From: Spirochaetaceae bacterium
Lineage (GTDB): Bacteria > Spirochaetota > Spirochaetia > Treponematales > Breznakiellaceae
Direction: 5' to 3'
DNA length: 12,106 nt
NCBI GenBank assembly: GCA_031258335.1
Contig: JAIRMY010000198.1
Span: 1 to 12,106 of the forward strand
Below the pieces are notes generated by a model. It had not been told where the DNA came from and did not search any database. It saw nothing but the letters and a program-made list of their open reading frames with translations. The position numbers were made by a program, and so were the translations under genes. Positions 6,306 through 12,106 of this stretch are shown here, one piece after another. Each line of letters opens with the position of its first letter. The first letter of the stretch is position 1.

Positions 6306-6703
6306 CCGTTTCCGTCCATTTTGAATGAAAAGGATTCTATCTTCAGTTTTTGCGCAAGTTCGACAAAAGAAACTACGCTCTGCCATGGCGCTTCCGGTGA
6401 GATTATGAGCGCCACGGCAAGGTTGGGGTTAAGCGCTACGCTTACAGTTATATTCCGCTCAACAGTTTTTATGTCAACAGGGTTTCCGTTTGAAAGGATG
6501 CGTCCGATACTATCCAGTTCATAGCGCAGTATATCATTTTTTGATACTATGCGTGTCGAATCTTTCGCGGGCAGATTCATCAAAAAGCCTTTGTTGATGT
6601 TAAAACCGGCAATAACGATAAAATAAATTATCAGCAAAAACGCCAAATCGCTCAACACGCTGTTTTCTTCGTATTTTTTTTTGACGCGCCGTTTAATTGT
6701 CAT
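6302..6703 (-). CDS. exbD: ExbD/TolR-family biopolymer transport protein (first copy)
   Basis: The 133-residue product has a very basic cytoplasmic start (MTIKRRVKKKYEEN), a single membrane helix at about residues 17-36 with the conserved Asp19 in LSDLAFLLIIYF, and a periplasmic domain ending in SFVELAQKLKIESFSF. I prefer the ATG at 6703-6701, which overlaps the exbB stop codon by 11 nt. A TTG three codons upstream (6712) is possible but lies only one base after the likely TGGAG ribosome-binding site, whereas the ATG is 10 nt from it. The two ExbD copies differ clearly in sequence (NPNLAVALII here, APDTRIHIIA in the other), so they probably form a heteromeric pair rather than a recent duplication. 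Function follows ExbB. Confidence 0.88.
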   Translation of the reverse strand: MTIKRRVKKKYEENSVLSDLAFLLIIYFIVIAGFNINKGFLMNLPAKDSTRIVSKNDILRYELDSIGRILSNGNPVDIKTVERNITVSVALNPNLAVALIISPEAPWQSVVSFVELAQKLKIESFSFKMDGNG

Positions 6704-7331
6704 TTTTCGCAAGCTCCAGGATTATTTGAGAGCAGGATTTTTCCGCGTTGGCGGCAAAGTTATCAACGGCGTGGGTCAGGAGCGAGTTGGAAACCATCGC
6801 AATGATAGCGATTATAAGCCCGAAGACCGTCGTTATCAGCGCCTCGTAGATGCCGTTTGCCACTATCTGCGCGTTGACTTCCGTTGCTTCCGCTATGGAT
6901 TTGAACGCGCCTATCATTCCGGAGACCGTCCCTAAGAAACCTGTAAGCGGAGCAAGGGAGCCAAGCGCGGCAAGAAAATCAAAGCCGCTTTCCAGTTCGT
7001 TGATGCAGCTTTGCGCTTCAGTTTCCGCCGATTTTTCCATAAGATGTTCAGATTGTCCCGCGTGGTCGAGCAATGCGCGAAGTACGCGCACCCCCATGGA
7101 TCGTTTGGATCTTCCGGCTAAATACGTCTGTGCGCCGTTGATGTCTTTTTTTTGCATATAAGCCATGACATCACCGCAGAGTCTTGTCATGCGCAGGTCG
7201 TGTGAAAAAAGGTACACGACACGTTCCAACGCTATAGAAATTGTAGCGATAGAGAAAACCAAGAGCGGCCACATGAAAATACCGCCCATATTGAAAAAAT
7301 CCAGCAATAAAAAACCTTCAGTGTTGCTCAT
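6693..7331 (-). CDS. exbB: ExbB/TolQ/MotA-family proton channel protein
   Basis: The 212-residue protein has three membrane helices (about 17-38, 118-142 and 162-185) and a cytoplasmic loop between the first two, as in ExbB and TolQ. The signature GSLAPLTGFLGTVSGMIGAF (124-143) and the GIYEALITTVFGLIIAI segment (160-176) with its conserved threonines are intact. It would form the pentameric channel around ExbD helices and convert proton flow into force on a periplasmic partner. The ATG at 7331 has AAGGA 9 nt upstream. It is first of three overlapping genes (11 nt, then 4 nt overlaps), clearly an operon. TolQ cannot be ruled out, but no tolA, tolB or pal gene accompanies it. Confidence 0.92.
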   Translation of the reverse strand: MSNTEGFLLLDFFNMGGIFMWPLLVFSIATISIALERVVYLFSHDLRMTRLCGDVMAYMQKKDINGAQTYLAGRSKRSMGVRVLRALLDHAGQSEHLMEKSAETEAQSCINELESGFDFLAALGSLAPLTGFLGTVSGMIGAFKSIAEATEVNAQIVANGIYEALITTVFGLIIAIIAMVSNSLLTHAVDNFAANAEKSCSQIILELAKNDN

Positions 7332-7355
7332 TTTCTGCTTCCTTATGCGCCCCTA

Positions 7356-7384
7356 ATAATAGCATGTTTTTGGAGTTTGGTTAA
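7356..7384 (-). promoter_or_regulatory. Promoter of the exbB-exbD-exbD operon
   Basis: On the minus strand TTAACC (7384-7379) and TATTAT (7361-7356) are separated by 17 nt and lie 25 nt upstream of the exbB start. They match four and five positions of the sigma-70 consensus. The -35 touches the hairpin at 7383-7406 that follows the upstream methyltransferase gene. Confidence 0.5.
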
Positions 7385-7406
7385 GCGGTTTCCGCGCAAG
7401 CCGCTT
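7383..7406 (-). terminator. Hairpin directly after the nuclease-methyltransferase stop codon
   Basis: AAGCGG (7383-7388) and CCGCTT (7401-7406) form a 6-bp stem immediately after the stop codon at 7409-7407. No T-run follows on the minus strand, so as an intrinsic terminator it is weak; it could instead stabilise the 3' end or attenuate read-through into exbB. Confidence 0.3.
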
Positions 7407-9662
7407 CTAATCAAACAGCGTAGGGTTGTCTTTTTTCAGCCGCCATGAATCGATTCCGCTTCGCTCGCCTATGTCTTCAAGTACGCTTAGGATAGTCTGG
7501 TATTCGGGTGTTACGCCGTTTTTTAACAGCGGCAGTATGGCAAATACTATTTCGTTGAACGAAGGATTCTTGTTTTCACGCTCCATGCGCCGTAAAAAAC
7601 TGATTAAATAGTATTTTATACGTAAACGCACGTCAAAATGCGTTTGAAATTTAGAGTCTTTCTTTATGCTGTACTTTTCCGTATTAGCGTCATATTCGAA
7701 TCTTTCCCGTAATAGCGGCGAAAGGTCTGTGTATTCTTTTTTTAGCAAGTCCAGAAAGCCGAGTTCCAGTCCTTTGATGATAAGCTCATTGTTAATCTGT
7801 TCCAATGTCGCGCCGTCATCTTTCGCGATGACGCCTTCAATCGTTTGTATTACGATTTCGCCTATATCCATCCCAAGGTTTGCCTTTAGTATCGACCTGG
7901 GGTTTCTCGCCTTGCGGAAATTGATGATAAGCTCGCCTGACAGTACGGTAAAGGGGTTCTGTCTTTTCTTAAAACTTGTCTGCCCGTTTCTTTGCGGAAC
8001 CGCGCCCATATATTCAAAGCCGCATTTTTCGCAGGTTTCTACGATCAAATGCCAGAATTCAGGGTCTTTATGGGCGAATACAAAAGAAAGCCAGCGGTCA
8101 AATTTAAGGACGCGGTACATCTCCTCTATGCTTTTTGCTATGAGCGTATTATACTCTTCCTTTGTCTTGTTGTGTTCGCCGCCCTCTATAGCCTCCATCC
8201 GGTAGTCGGCTTCCGTTACCTCTAAACCAAGCCATGCGTTCCATATCGTTGATAAATCAAGGTACGGAATTTTCTTGCCGTAGGGCGGGTCCGTGTAGAT
8301 ATAATCCACGCTTTCTTTCGATAGTAATGACAGGTCTGTCGCGCTCCCTTTGATTATTTGGGCGTCCGCCATCATCTCTTCCGGCGTTTTTCTATTTAGC
8401 AGGCACAAATGCGTTATCTCTTCTTTGCCGTTACAGATACGCTTAAATTTACTTTCAAAGACCTCGATAGTTTTTTTATTCGCAGGTCTAGGCGCGAGTC
8501 GATAGCGGTAGTAATAGCCAAAATGATTGCCGCCGCCCCGGGGCGTTTCGTGGAATGTTTTATTGATAATCGATATAGTGTTGTAAAAAGCGAGCAGCAG
8601 CGAAAGCCGTGTATTTTCTTTCTTTGCCGTATGTTTTTGTATCAGCGCCTTGAGTAACGATAACTGCGCCAACTGTTCATCTGTAAATAATTCTTTCACA
8701 GTGCCGACATCAGAGCCCTTGGGCAGGGGTAAATCTTTAGGCCCTTCGTATTTCAACAGTGCTTCTTTTATTTCCGCATCCGTTTTAGGCTCTAGCCGTA
8801 TATAGTCTTTCTGTATTTTTGTAAAACATTCGGCAAGTTCTTCCCGTTTTGCCGGAGACAGTAACGCTTTTGTTATAAAGGCGGAAAGCGGATTCAAATC
8901 AATATGTACCGCCTGTCTGCTATTCATCAACGCTTCGACGGCGGTAACGCCGCTGCCGCCAAACGGGTCGAGTACGACATCTCCTTTTTGTGAAAAGTTT
9001 TTGATATACTCCGCCACCACATTCCATGCCTGCCGCGTAAAATAGGCGTTGCAGCCAAAATGCCGCTTTGCCCGCTGTTTTCTTACCGGTATTTCTTCCA
9101 GTAGCGGACGACTGTTGTAATCAAATTGTTCGCCGTGCATCTCCACCCTCGGCTGTTCATAGACGGGCGTTTTACCCGGCTGGAAACTTGCGGGGGAAAG
9201 GGTTTTTTGTAATACATCCCAATAATCGTCTATTTCAGCGACACGAAAATGCAGTACGGGTTTTTCCGTGTCCGCCGTCCTGAAACAGACGAATTCTATG
9301 CCGTTGCACAGGGCAAAGTAGTTGCTCCTGATTTCGGAGTGCGCCGCGTAACTGTACGCCTGCTCCAAATTGCCGGCATCCAAAACCTTTTGATCCGGGG
9401 CTTTCGCGTCCAAAATCCATGCGTACCCCTTTCCTACCCTGAACACGTAATCCGGTATCAAATGTACCTTTCGTTTTTTGCTTCCAGTCCGCAAAAAAGG
9501 GCTTTCAAGCGCTTTTTCCCGCAGTATGTTTTCGTGGGTAAATCCCAGCTCTTTTATAATCGGGTCTATGATCACGGCGCGGACTGAGGCTTCTTTGAAG
9601 TCTCCGTCGTTTTCGATTTTGCCCAAGTCCAGATTACCAAACAGTTTTTCCCTGACACCCAT
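7407..9662 (-). CDS. Single-chain nuclease and DNA methyltransferase (restriction-modification type)
   Basis: From the ATG at 9662-9660 the product is 751 residues. The N-terminal 150 residues resemble the nuclease domain of type I HsdR: KEASVRAVIIDPIIKELGF, then IPDYVF (Asp71), ILDAKAP (Asp85, Lys87) and LEQAYSYA with Gln101 and Tyr105, a PD-(D/E)xK core plus QxxxY motif. From about 190 comes an amino-methyltransferase: a motif X-like HFGCNAYFTRQAW, the S-adenosylmethionine-binding loop DPFGGSG (232-238) and catalytic DPPYG (458-462), an N6-adenine or N4-cytosine signature. About 220 residues with HETPRGGGNHFGYYYRYR separate motifs I and IV and may hold target recognition. A C-terminal helical or winged region ends in PTLFD. 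It could be a type IIG-like restriction enzyme or a methylase with a recognition-only nuclease fold. The frame stays open to a GTG at 9806, but those 48 codons cross a palindromic repeat and a promoter-like TATAAT (9692-9687), so I reject that start. Confidence 0.82.
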   Translation of the reverse strand: MGVREKLFGNLDLGKIENDGDFKEASVRAVIIDPIIKELGFTHENILREKALESPFLRTGSKKRKVHLIPDYVFRVGKGYAWILDAKAPDQKVLDAGNLEQAYSYAAHSEIRSNYFALCNGIEFVCFRTADTEKPVLHFRVAEIDDYWDVLQKTLSPASFQPGKTPVYEQPRVEMHGEQFDYNSRPLLEEIPVRKQRAKRHFGCNAYFTRQAWNVVAEYIKNFSQKGDVVLDPFGGSGVTAVEALMNSRQAVHIDLNPLSAFITKALLSPAKREELAECFTKIQKDYIRLEPKTDAEIKEALLKYEGPKDLPLPKGSDVGTVKELFTDEQLAQLSLLKALIQKHTAKKENTRLSLLLAFYNTISIINKTFHETPRGGGNHFGYYYRYRLAPRPANKKTIEVFESKFKRICNGKEEITHLCLLNRKTPEEMMADAQIIKGSATDLSLLSKESVDYIYTDPPYGKKIPYLDLSTIWNAWLGLEVTEADYRMEAIEGGEHNKTKEEYNTLIAKSIEEMYRVLKFDRWLSFVFAHKDPEFWHLIVETCEKCGFEYMGAVPQRNGQTSFKKRQNPFTVLSGELIINFRKARNPRSILKANLGMDIGEIVIQTIEGVIAKDDGATLEQINNELIIKGLELGFLDLLKKEYTDLSPLLRERFEYDANTEKYSIKKDSKFQTHFDVRLRIKYYLISFLRRMERENKNPSFNEIVFAILPLLKNGVTPEYQTILSVLEDIGERSGIDSWRLKKDNPTLFD

Positions 9663-9686
9663 CGCCCGCCATACCGCCTGCCTGTA

Positions 9687-9692
9687 ATTATA
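9687..9692 (-). promoter_or_regulatory. Putative -10 element for the nuclease-methyltransferase gene
   Basis: A perfect TATAAT on the minus strand ends 24 nt before the ATG at 9662. No good -35 is seen at 16-18 nt, only a T9 tract (9714-9706) that might act as an upstream AT-rich element or as the tail of an mtnA terminator. AGGCGG at about 9679-9674 could be the ribosome-binding site. Confidence 0.35.
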
Positions 9693-9735
9693 ACGTGAAG
9701 CTGGCAAAAAAAAAGCCCGCTGGCATAGGGGGGAC

Positions 9736-9783
9736 GGCGCTACCCACACATGGGTAACGTAGGGCTGGAGCAAAGGGGGAGGC
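9736..9783 (-). repeat. Palindromic intergenic repeat, copy A
   Basis: Read on the minus strand, this segment gives GCTCCAGCCC, TAC, then a core TACCCATGTGTGGGTA that is a perfect 6-4-6 palindrome (plus-strand 9741-9756), then GCGCC. A second copy at 10929-10968 on the plus strand has the same blocks in the same order. Both lie in non-coding DNA on either side of mtnA, in inverted orientation. Confidence 0.7.
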
Positions 9784-9810
9784 TTGGCACTCCTTGAGCG
9801 GTTCACAATC

Positions 9811-10884
9811 CTATTCTTTGCCCTCCGCGCCTTTTAAGCGCCTAAAATTCTCCGTGAACGGAGCGCGGAGTATGCCCGCTTCTGTAACAAAGCCCGTGAT
9901 TAGCGCATTGTCTGTTACGTCGAAGGCGGGGTTGTAAACCTTAACGCCCTCCGGGGCCATGCGCCGTTCATACCACAATTCGGTAACTTCCTCCGCGGGG
10001 CGCTGTTCTATCACTATATCCGACCCCCGCTCTGTCGCCATATCTACGGTAGACGAGGGGGCGCAGACATAGAACGGCACGCCGTAATGCTTTGCGAGTA
10101 TCGCAAGCCCGGAAGTCCCTATCTTGTTGGCGGCATCCCCGTTTGCCGCTACGCGGTCGCAGCCTACAAAAATTATATCGACCCAGCCGTTTTTTAGTAC
10201 CTGCGAAGCCATGTTATCGCAGATAAGCGTTGTGTCCACGCCGTCAGCGACAAGCTCAAACGCCGAAAGCCGCGCGCCTTGCAGCAGGGGCCGCGTCTCG
10301 TCGGTGAAGACACGGAAGTTCATGCCTCGTTCCCGTCCGAGATGTATGGGGGCGAGCGCCGTTCCGTACCGGGTAGCGGCAAGCTGTCCGGCGTTGCAGT
10401 GCGTCAGCACGCCGTCCCCGTCTTTTAACAGCGTCAGTCCGTGCTCGCCTATGGCGCGGCACACCCTTATATCCTCGTCCCGAATCCGCAACGCTTCGTC
10501 TCGCAGCGCGTTTTTTATGTCCGGGATGGCAAGCGCTCTGTTTTTGCAAGCGGCCTTTTCCATCCTGTCCAGCGCCCAAAACAAATTCACGGCGGTAGGC
10601 CGCGCCGATGCGAGGTAGTACGCAGCCTGCTTCAGCCGCCGGTAAAAATCCTCCCAGCATTCCGCGTCAATTTCCTTCGCCGCAAGGTATAGGCCTATAG
10701 CCGCGGCAACCCCTATGGCCGGAGCGCCGCGCACTTGCAGCCTGTATATCGCGTTGTGTATGTCCTCTTGCTTGGAAAGATGAAGCAGCTCTACCTCATT
10801 CGGCAGTTTTGTCTGGTCTATAATTACCAGAGCGCCTTCACCATCGTCCAAATTAACGGTATCGAACCGCATTATATTTTCCAT
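9811..10884 (-). CDS. mtnA: S-methyl-5-thioribose-1-phosphate isomerase
   Basis: The 357-residue product is a full-length member of the eIF2B-like MtnA family. It has RGAPAIG (52-58), LTHCNAGQLAATRYGTALA (160-178) with the catalytic Cys163, DETRPLLQGARLSAFEL (195-211), and GCDRVAANGDAANKIGTSGL (241-260) with the catalytic Asp243. It converts methylthioribose-1-phosphate to methylthioribulose-1-phosphate in methionine salvage or in a methylthioadenosine shunt. The ATG at 10884 is preferred over Met5 because AAGGA (10896-10892) lies 7 nt upstream. No mtnP, mtnK, mtnB or mtnD is nearby, so the rest of the pathway must be elsewhere. Copies of one palindromic repeat flank the gene, and a run of 14 G residues (coding strand) ends 28 nt before the start codon. 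The related aIF2B or ribose-1,5-bisphosphate isomerases are less likely given the motif matches. Confidence 0.94.
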   Translation of the reverse strand: MENIMRFDTVNLDDGEGALVIIDQTKLPNEVELLHLSKQEDIHNAIYRLQVRGAPAIGVAAAIGLYLAAKEIDAECWEDFYRRLKQAAYYLASARPTAVNLFWALDRMEKAACKNRALAIPDIKNALRDEALRIRDEDIRVCRAIGEHGLTLLKDGDGVLTHCNAGQLAATRYGTALAPIHLGRERGMNFRVFTDETRPLLQGARLSAFELVADGVDTTLICDNMASQVLKNGWVDIIFVGCDRVAANGDAANKIGTSGLAILAKHYGVPFYVCAPSSTVDMATERGSDIVIEQRPAEEVTELWYERRMAPEGVKVYNPAFDVTDNALITGFVTEAGILRAPFTENFRRLKGAEGKE

Positions 10885-10902
10885 GAATGATTCCTTATTA
10901 AA

Positions 10903-10926
10903 GGGGGGAAGTCCCCCCCCCCCCCC
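10903..10926 (-). promoter_or_regulatory. Poly-G14 tract and G/C hairpin upstream of mtnA
   Basis: On the plus strand G6 (10903-10908), AAGT, then C14 (10913-10926) follow one another; on the mtnA coding strand this is a G14 run, ACTT, then C6. The homopolymer lies 28-41 nt before the mtnA ATG, within the likely promoter or leader. The complementary runs can fold into a very stable hairpin just upstream of the ribosome-binding site. A homopolymer this long is expected to vary in length by slippage. Confidence 0.6.
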
Positions 10927-10928
10927 TC

Positions 10929-10968
10929 GCTACAGCCCGCTACACGGTACCCGTGTGTGGGTTGTGCC
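10929..10968 (+). repeat. Palindromic intergenic repeat, copy B
   Basis: The blocks GCTACAGCCC, TAC, GGTACCCGTGTGTGGGTTG and TGCC match copy A (9783-9736, minus strand) with a few substitutions and small insertions; the core TACCC-R-TGTGTGGGT is shared. The palindrome is less perfect here (ACCC-6 nt-GGGT). It abuts the C14 run, where copy A has only a C5 run with a TTTG spacer. Confidence 0.7.
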
Positions 10969-10973
10969 ACTGA

Positions 10974-11149
10974 CAAGCCAAATGGCTTGCCGCCTGTGGA
11001 TTGCGCCTGCGGCGCAGTCCACACCGCGGGGCCGCACAACGGCAAGCCGCAAGCGGCTTGTGCTACCCCCTCTCCTAGGGGCTGGGTGGAAGTTTTGACT
11101 ACCGTGTTAGTCGCTCCTACCGGGCCAAAGGCTACACCGTAGCCTTTGG
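10974..11149. repeat. Array of five GC-rich hairpins between mtnA and the upstream gene
   Basis: Successive inverted repeats are: CAAGCC-AAAT-GGCTTG (10974-10989); a 13-bp stem with one G-U pair and a 3-nt loop, TGTGGATTGCGCC against GGCGCAGTCCACA (10995-11023); CAAGCCGC-AA-GCGGCTTG (11043-11060); GACTA-6 nt-TAGTC (11097-11112); and CCAAAGGCTAC-ACC-GTAGCCTTTGG, an 11-bp perfect stem (11125-11149). In addition GGCTTGCCG (10984-10992) pairs with CGGCAAGCC (11040-11048), enclosing the second hairpin. No credible gene is present in the 290-bp gap. The structure suggests clustered REP/BIME-like elements or a structured RNA; no T-tract follows any stem. Confidence 0.65.
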
Positions 11150-11174
11150 AACTGCCCTCCCCCTAAAACCCCCT

Positions 11175-12106
11175 CTACCGCTTCGCCAGCCGCCATTCAC
11201 CCAGCGTCCGCTTCCCGCTGTCAAATACAACTCCGGCCTTTACCAGCCTACGCCCGTCAGCGATGTACGGTATCATGTACCCCTTCTCGTCTATCTGCCT
11301 CAACGCATTCTCGGCGCTCCCGTCCACCTTGAACTCAAACACGTACACCGTTTCCGCCGTCTTTACCACGGCATCCGCCCGCCCCGCCGCGCTCCTCACT
11401 TCGCTCTGTACAAATTGCCCCATCAGCGTAAACACTAGGTAGAATATAGTCTGGTAGTAACTCTCTCCCTTGGCAAAGTATAAATCGTAAGGCACAGCGG
11501 CGAAAAATGCCTTTAACTGCTCCAGAAAGGTTTCCGCATCCCCTGAGTTCAACGCACGGACGAAAGTCCTCGCGTTAAGCCCGTTCCCCGCCCCGTTTTC
11601 AGGGAAAAAATACTTAAATAGATTCGCGAGAAAACCGTACTTTACCTCCTCGTTTGGAAAGCCCAGCCTGTATGAGCCCATGTTTTTGTCGAAACCCGTT
11701 ATCGTGAGGTAGCCGCTCTGGTAGAGCAGCGGCACGGGATCCGAATCGCCGGGCTGGTAGTCGTTTATCGCAAACGCATCTATATCTATTTTGTTGTCAA
11801 ACCGTATTATATCGAATCCTGTACGCTTGAGTTCCCCGAATAAAAATGTAGGCGTTCCCGTGGCAAACCAGTAGTAATTTATTCTTTGGTTATCAAAAGT
11901 GTTCAGTAAACTGAAAGGGTTAAAAACACCCTCGCTGTTTTCGCAAAAATGATAGCCGTTGAATTTCTGTCTTACCAGCGCAAGAGTTTCTTCAAAACTT
12001 TCACCGTTCTTTTTTGCCAGCGCTTCAAGTTCCGGCGTAAAATAGTCCAGCAGTTCAGTTTCCGTTATGCCGCAGACGCCGGCGTACTTTTCGGACAGCC
12101 CTATTT
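11175..12106 (-). CDS. AAA-ATPase-like / PD-(D/E)XK nuclease family protein (DUF1703 type), C-terminal 309 residues
   Basis: The frame is open from the right window edge to the TAG at 11177-11175, giving 309 residues without an N-terminus. The visible part matches the second half of the AAA-ATPase_like plus PDDEXK_9 (DUF1703) family: NGYHFCENSEGVFNPFSLLN at about 49-68, YYWFATGTPTFL (77-88), LLYQSGYLTI (126-135), GFPNEEVKYGF, and a C-terminal nuclease fold with GRADAVV (Asp244), VYVFEFKVDG (Glu257, Lys259) and ALRQIDEKGYMIPY. The nuclease triad is intact. The P-loop domain would lie to the right of the window. Such proteins occur in large paralogous sets in gut bacteria and spirochaetes; their function is unproven, with roles in defence or mobile-element biology suggested. 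Only the fragment beginning at an internal GTG (11735) would look like a complete frame, but the family homology clearly continues upstream of it. Confidence 0.88.
   Translation of the reverse strand, partial: IGLSEKYAGVCGITETELLDYFTPELEALAKKNGESFEETLALVRQKFNGYHFCENSEGVFNPFSLLNTFDNQRINYYWFATGTPTFLFGELKRTGFDIIRFDNKIDIDAFAINDYQPGDSDPVPLLYQSGYLTITGFDKNMGSYRLGFPNEEVKYGFLANLFKYFFPENGAGNGLNARTFVRALNSGDAETFLEQLKAFFAAVPYDLYFAKGESYYQTIFYLVFTLMGQFVQSEVRSAAGRADAVVKTAETVYVFEFKVDGSAENALRQIDEKGYMIPYIADGRRLVKAGVVFDSGKRTLGEWRLAKR

Noticed and set aside
1..9662. Helicase and nuclease-methyltransferase as one defence system
   Set aside because: They are 5.4 kb apart with a phosphorylase, a DegT-like gene, a membrane protein, a tRNA and the exb operon between them, and each has its own promoter-like signals.
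9663..9806. 48-codon N-terminal extension of the nuclease-methyltransferase from a GTG at 9806
   Set aside because: The extension crosses the palindromic repeat copy A and a TATAAT box, has no nuclease-domain homology, and begins 5 nt from the mtnA stop without a ribosome-binding site. The ATG at 9662 fits the HsdR-like domain start.
10883..11142. Two overlapping plus-strand open frames of 61 and 71 codons in the hairpin array
   Set aside because: They translate palindromic repeat DNA, lack ribosome-binding sites and have low-complexity, Arg/Pro-rich products.
10974..11149. CRISPR array
   Set aside because: The hairpin units differ from each other in sequence and spacing; there is no constant direct repeat with regular spacers and no cas gene.

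Overview
The window is bacterial chromosome of moderate G+C content. It most resembles a host-associated spirochaete of the Treponema group. That is inference from the gene mix: an exbB-exbD-exbD set, a DUF1703-type AAA/PD-(D/E)XK protein, mtnA, a DeoD-type phosphorylase, GC-rich palindromic intergenic repeats and a long poly-G tract in front of a gene. No rRNA or other strong taxonomic marker is present.

Layout, left to right. Positions 1-2034 (minus) hold the first 678 residues of a large SNF2-type helicase that runs off the left edge. A 243-bp divergent intergenic region separates it from deoD (2278-2982, plus). Next come a DegT/DnrJ/EryC1/StrS-like protein that appears to have lost its PLP lysine (3206-4249, plus) and an AT-richer PAP2-phosphatase-like membrane protein with substituted phosphate-binding arginines (4407-5252, plus). 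A bidirectional terminator and a hairpin repeat separate it from a 52-residue double-CxxC protein (5449-5607, minus), which has a perfect Shine-Dalgarno and two inverted repeats upstream. A tRNA-Gly(CCC) (5813-5883, plus) with its own promoter faces the 3' end of an exbB-exbD-exbD operon (7331 down to 5895, minus) whose reading frames overlap. Then, all on the minus strand, come a single-chain nuclease-DNA methyltransferase (7407-9662), mtnA (9811-10884), and the C-terminal part of an AAA-ATPase-like/PD-(D/E)XK protein (11175 to beyond the right edge).

Functional themes. DeoD (purine nucleoside phosphorolysis) and MtnA (methylthioribose-1-phosphate isomerisation) both serve nucleoside or methylthio salvage, but they are 7 kb apart and not co-transcribed. 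ExbB and the two ExbD proteins would form a proton-driven inner-membrane motor; no tonB gene lies beside them. The SNF2 helicase and the nuclease-methyltransferase are both types found in DNA-defence loci, but several unrelated genes separate them, so I treat them as independent.

The intergenic DNA is unusually structured. Two diverged copies of one palindromic repeat, in inverted orientation, flank mtnA. A 14-base homopolymer lies 28 nt upstream of the mtnA start codon. The 290 bp between mtnA and its upstream neighbour hold at least five GC-rich hairpins in series. No gap between genes exceeds 300 bp. I did not find a convincing wholly new multi-gene system. The best leads are the lysine-less DegT homologue, the poly-G tract at mtnA and the hairpin array.
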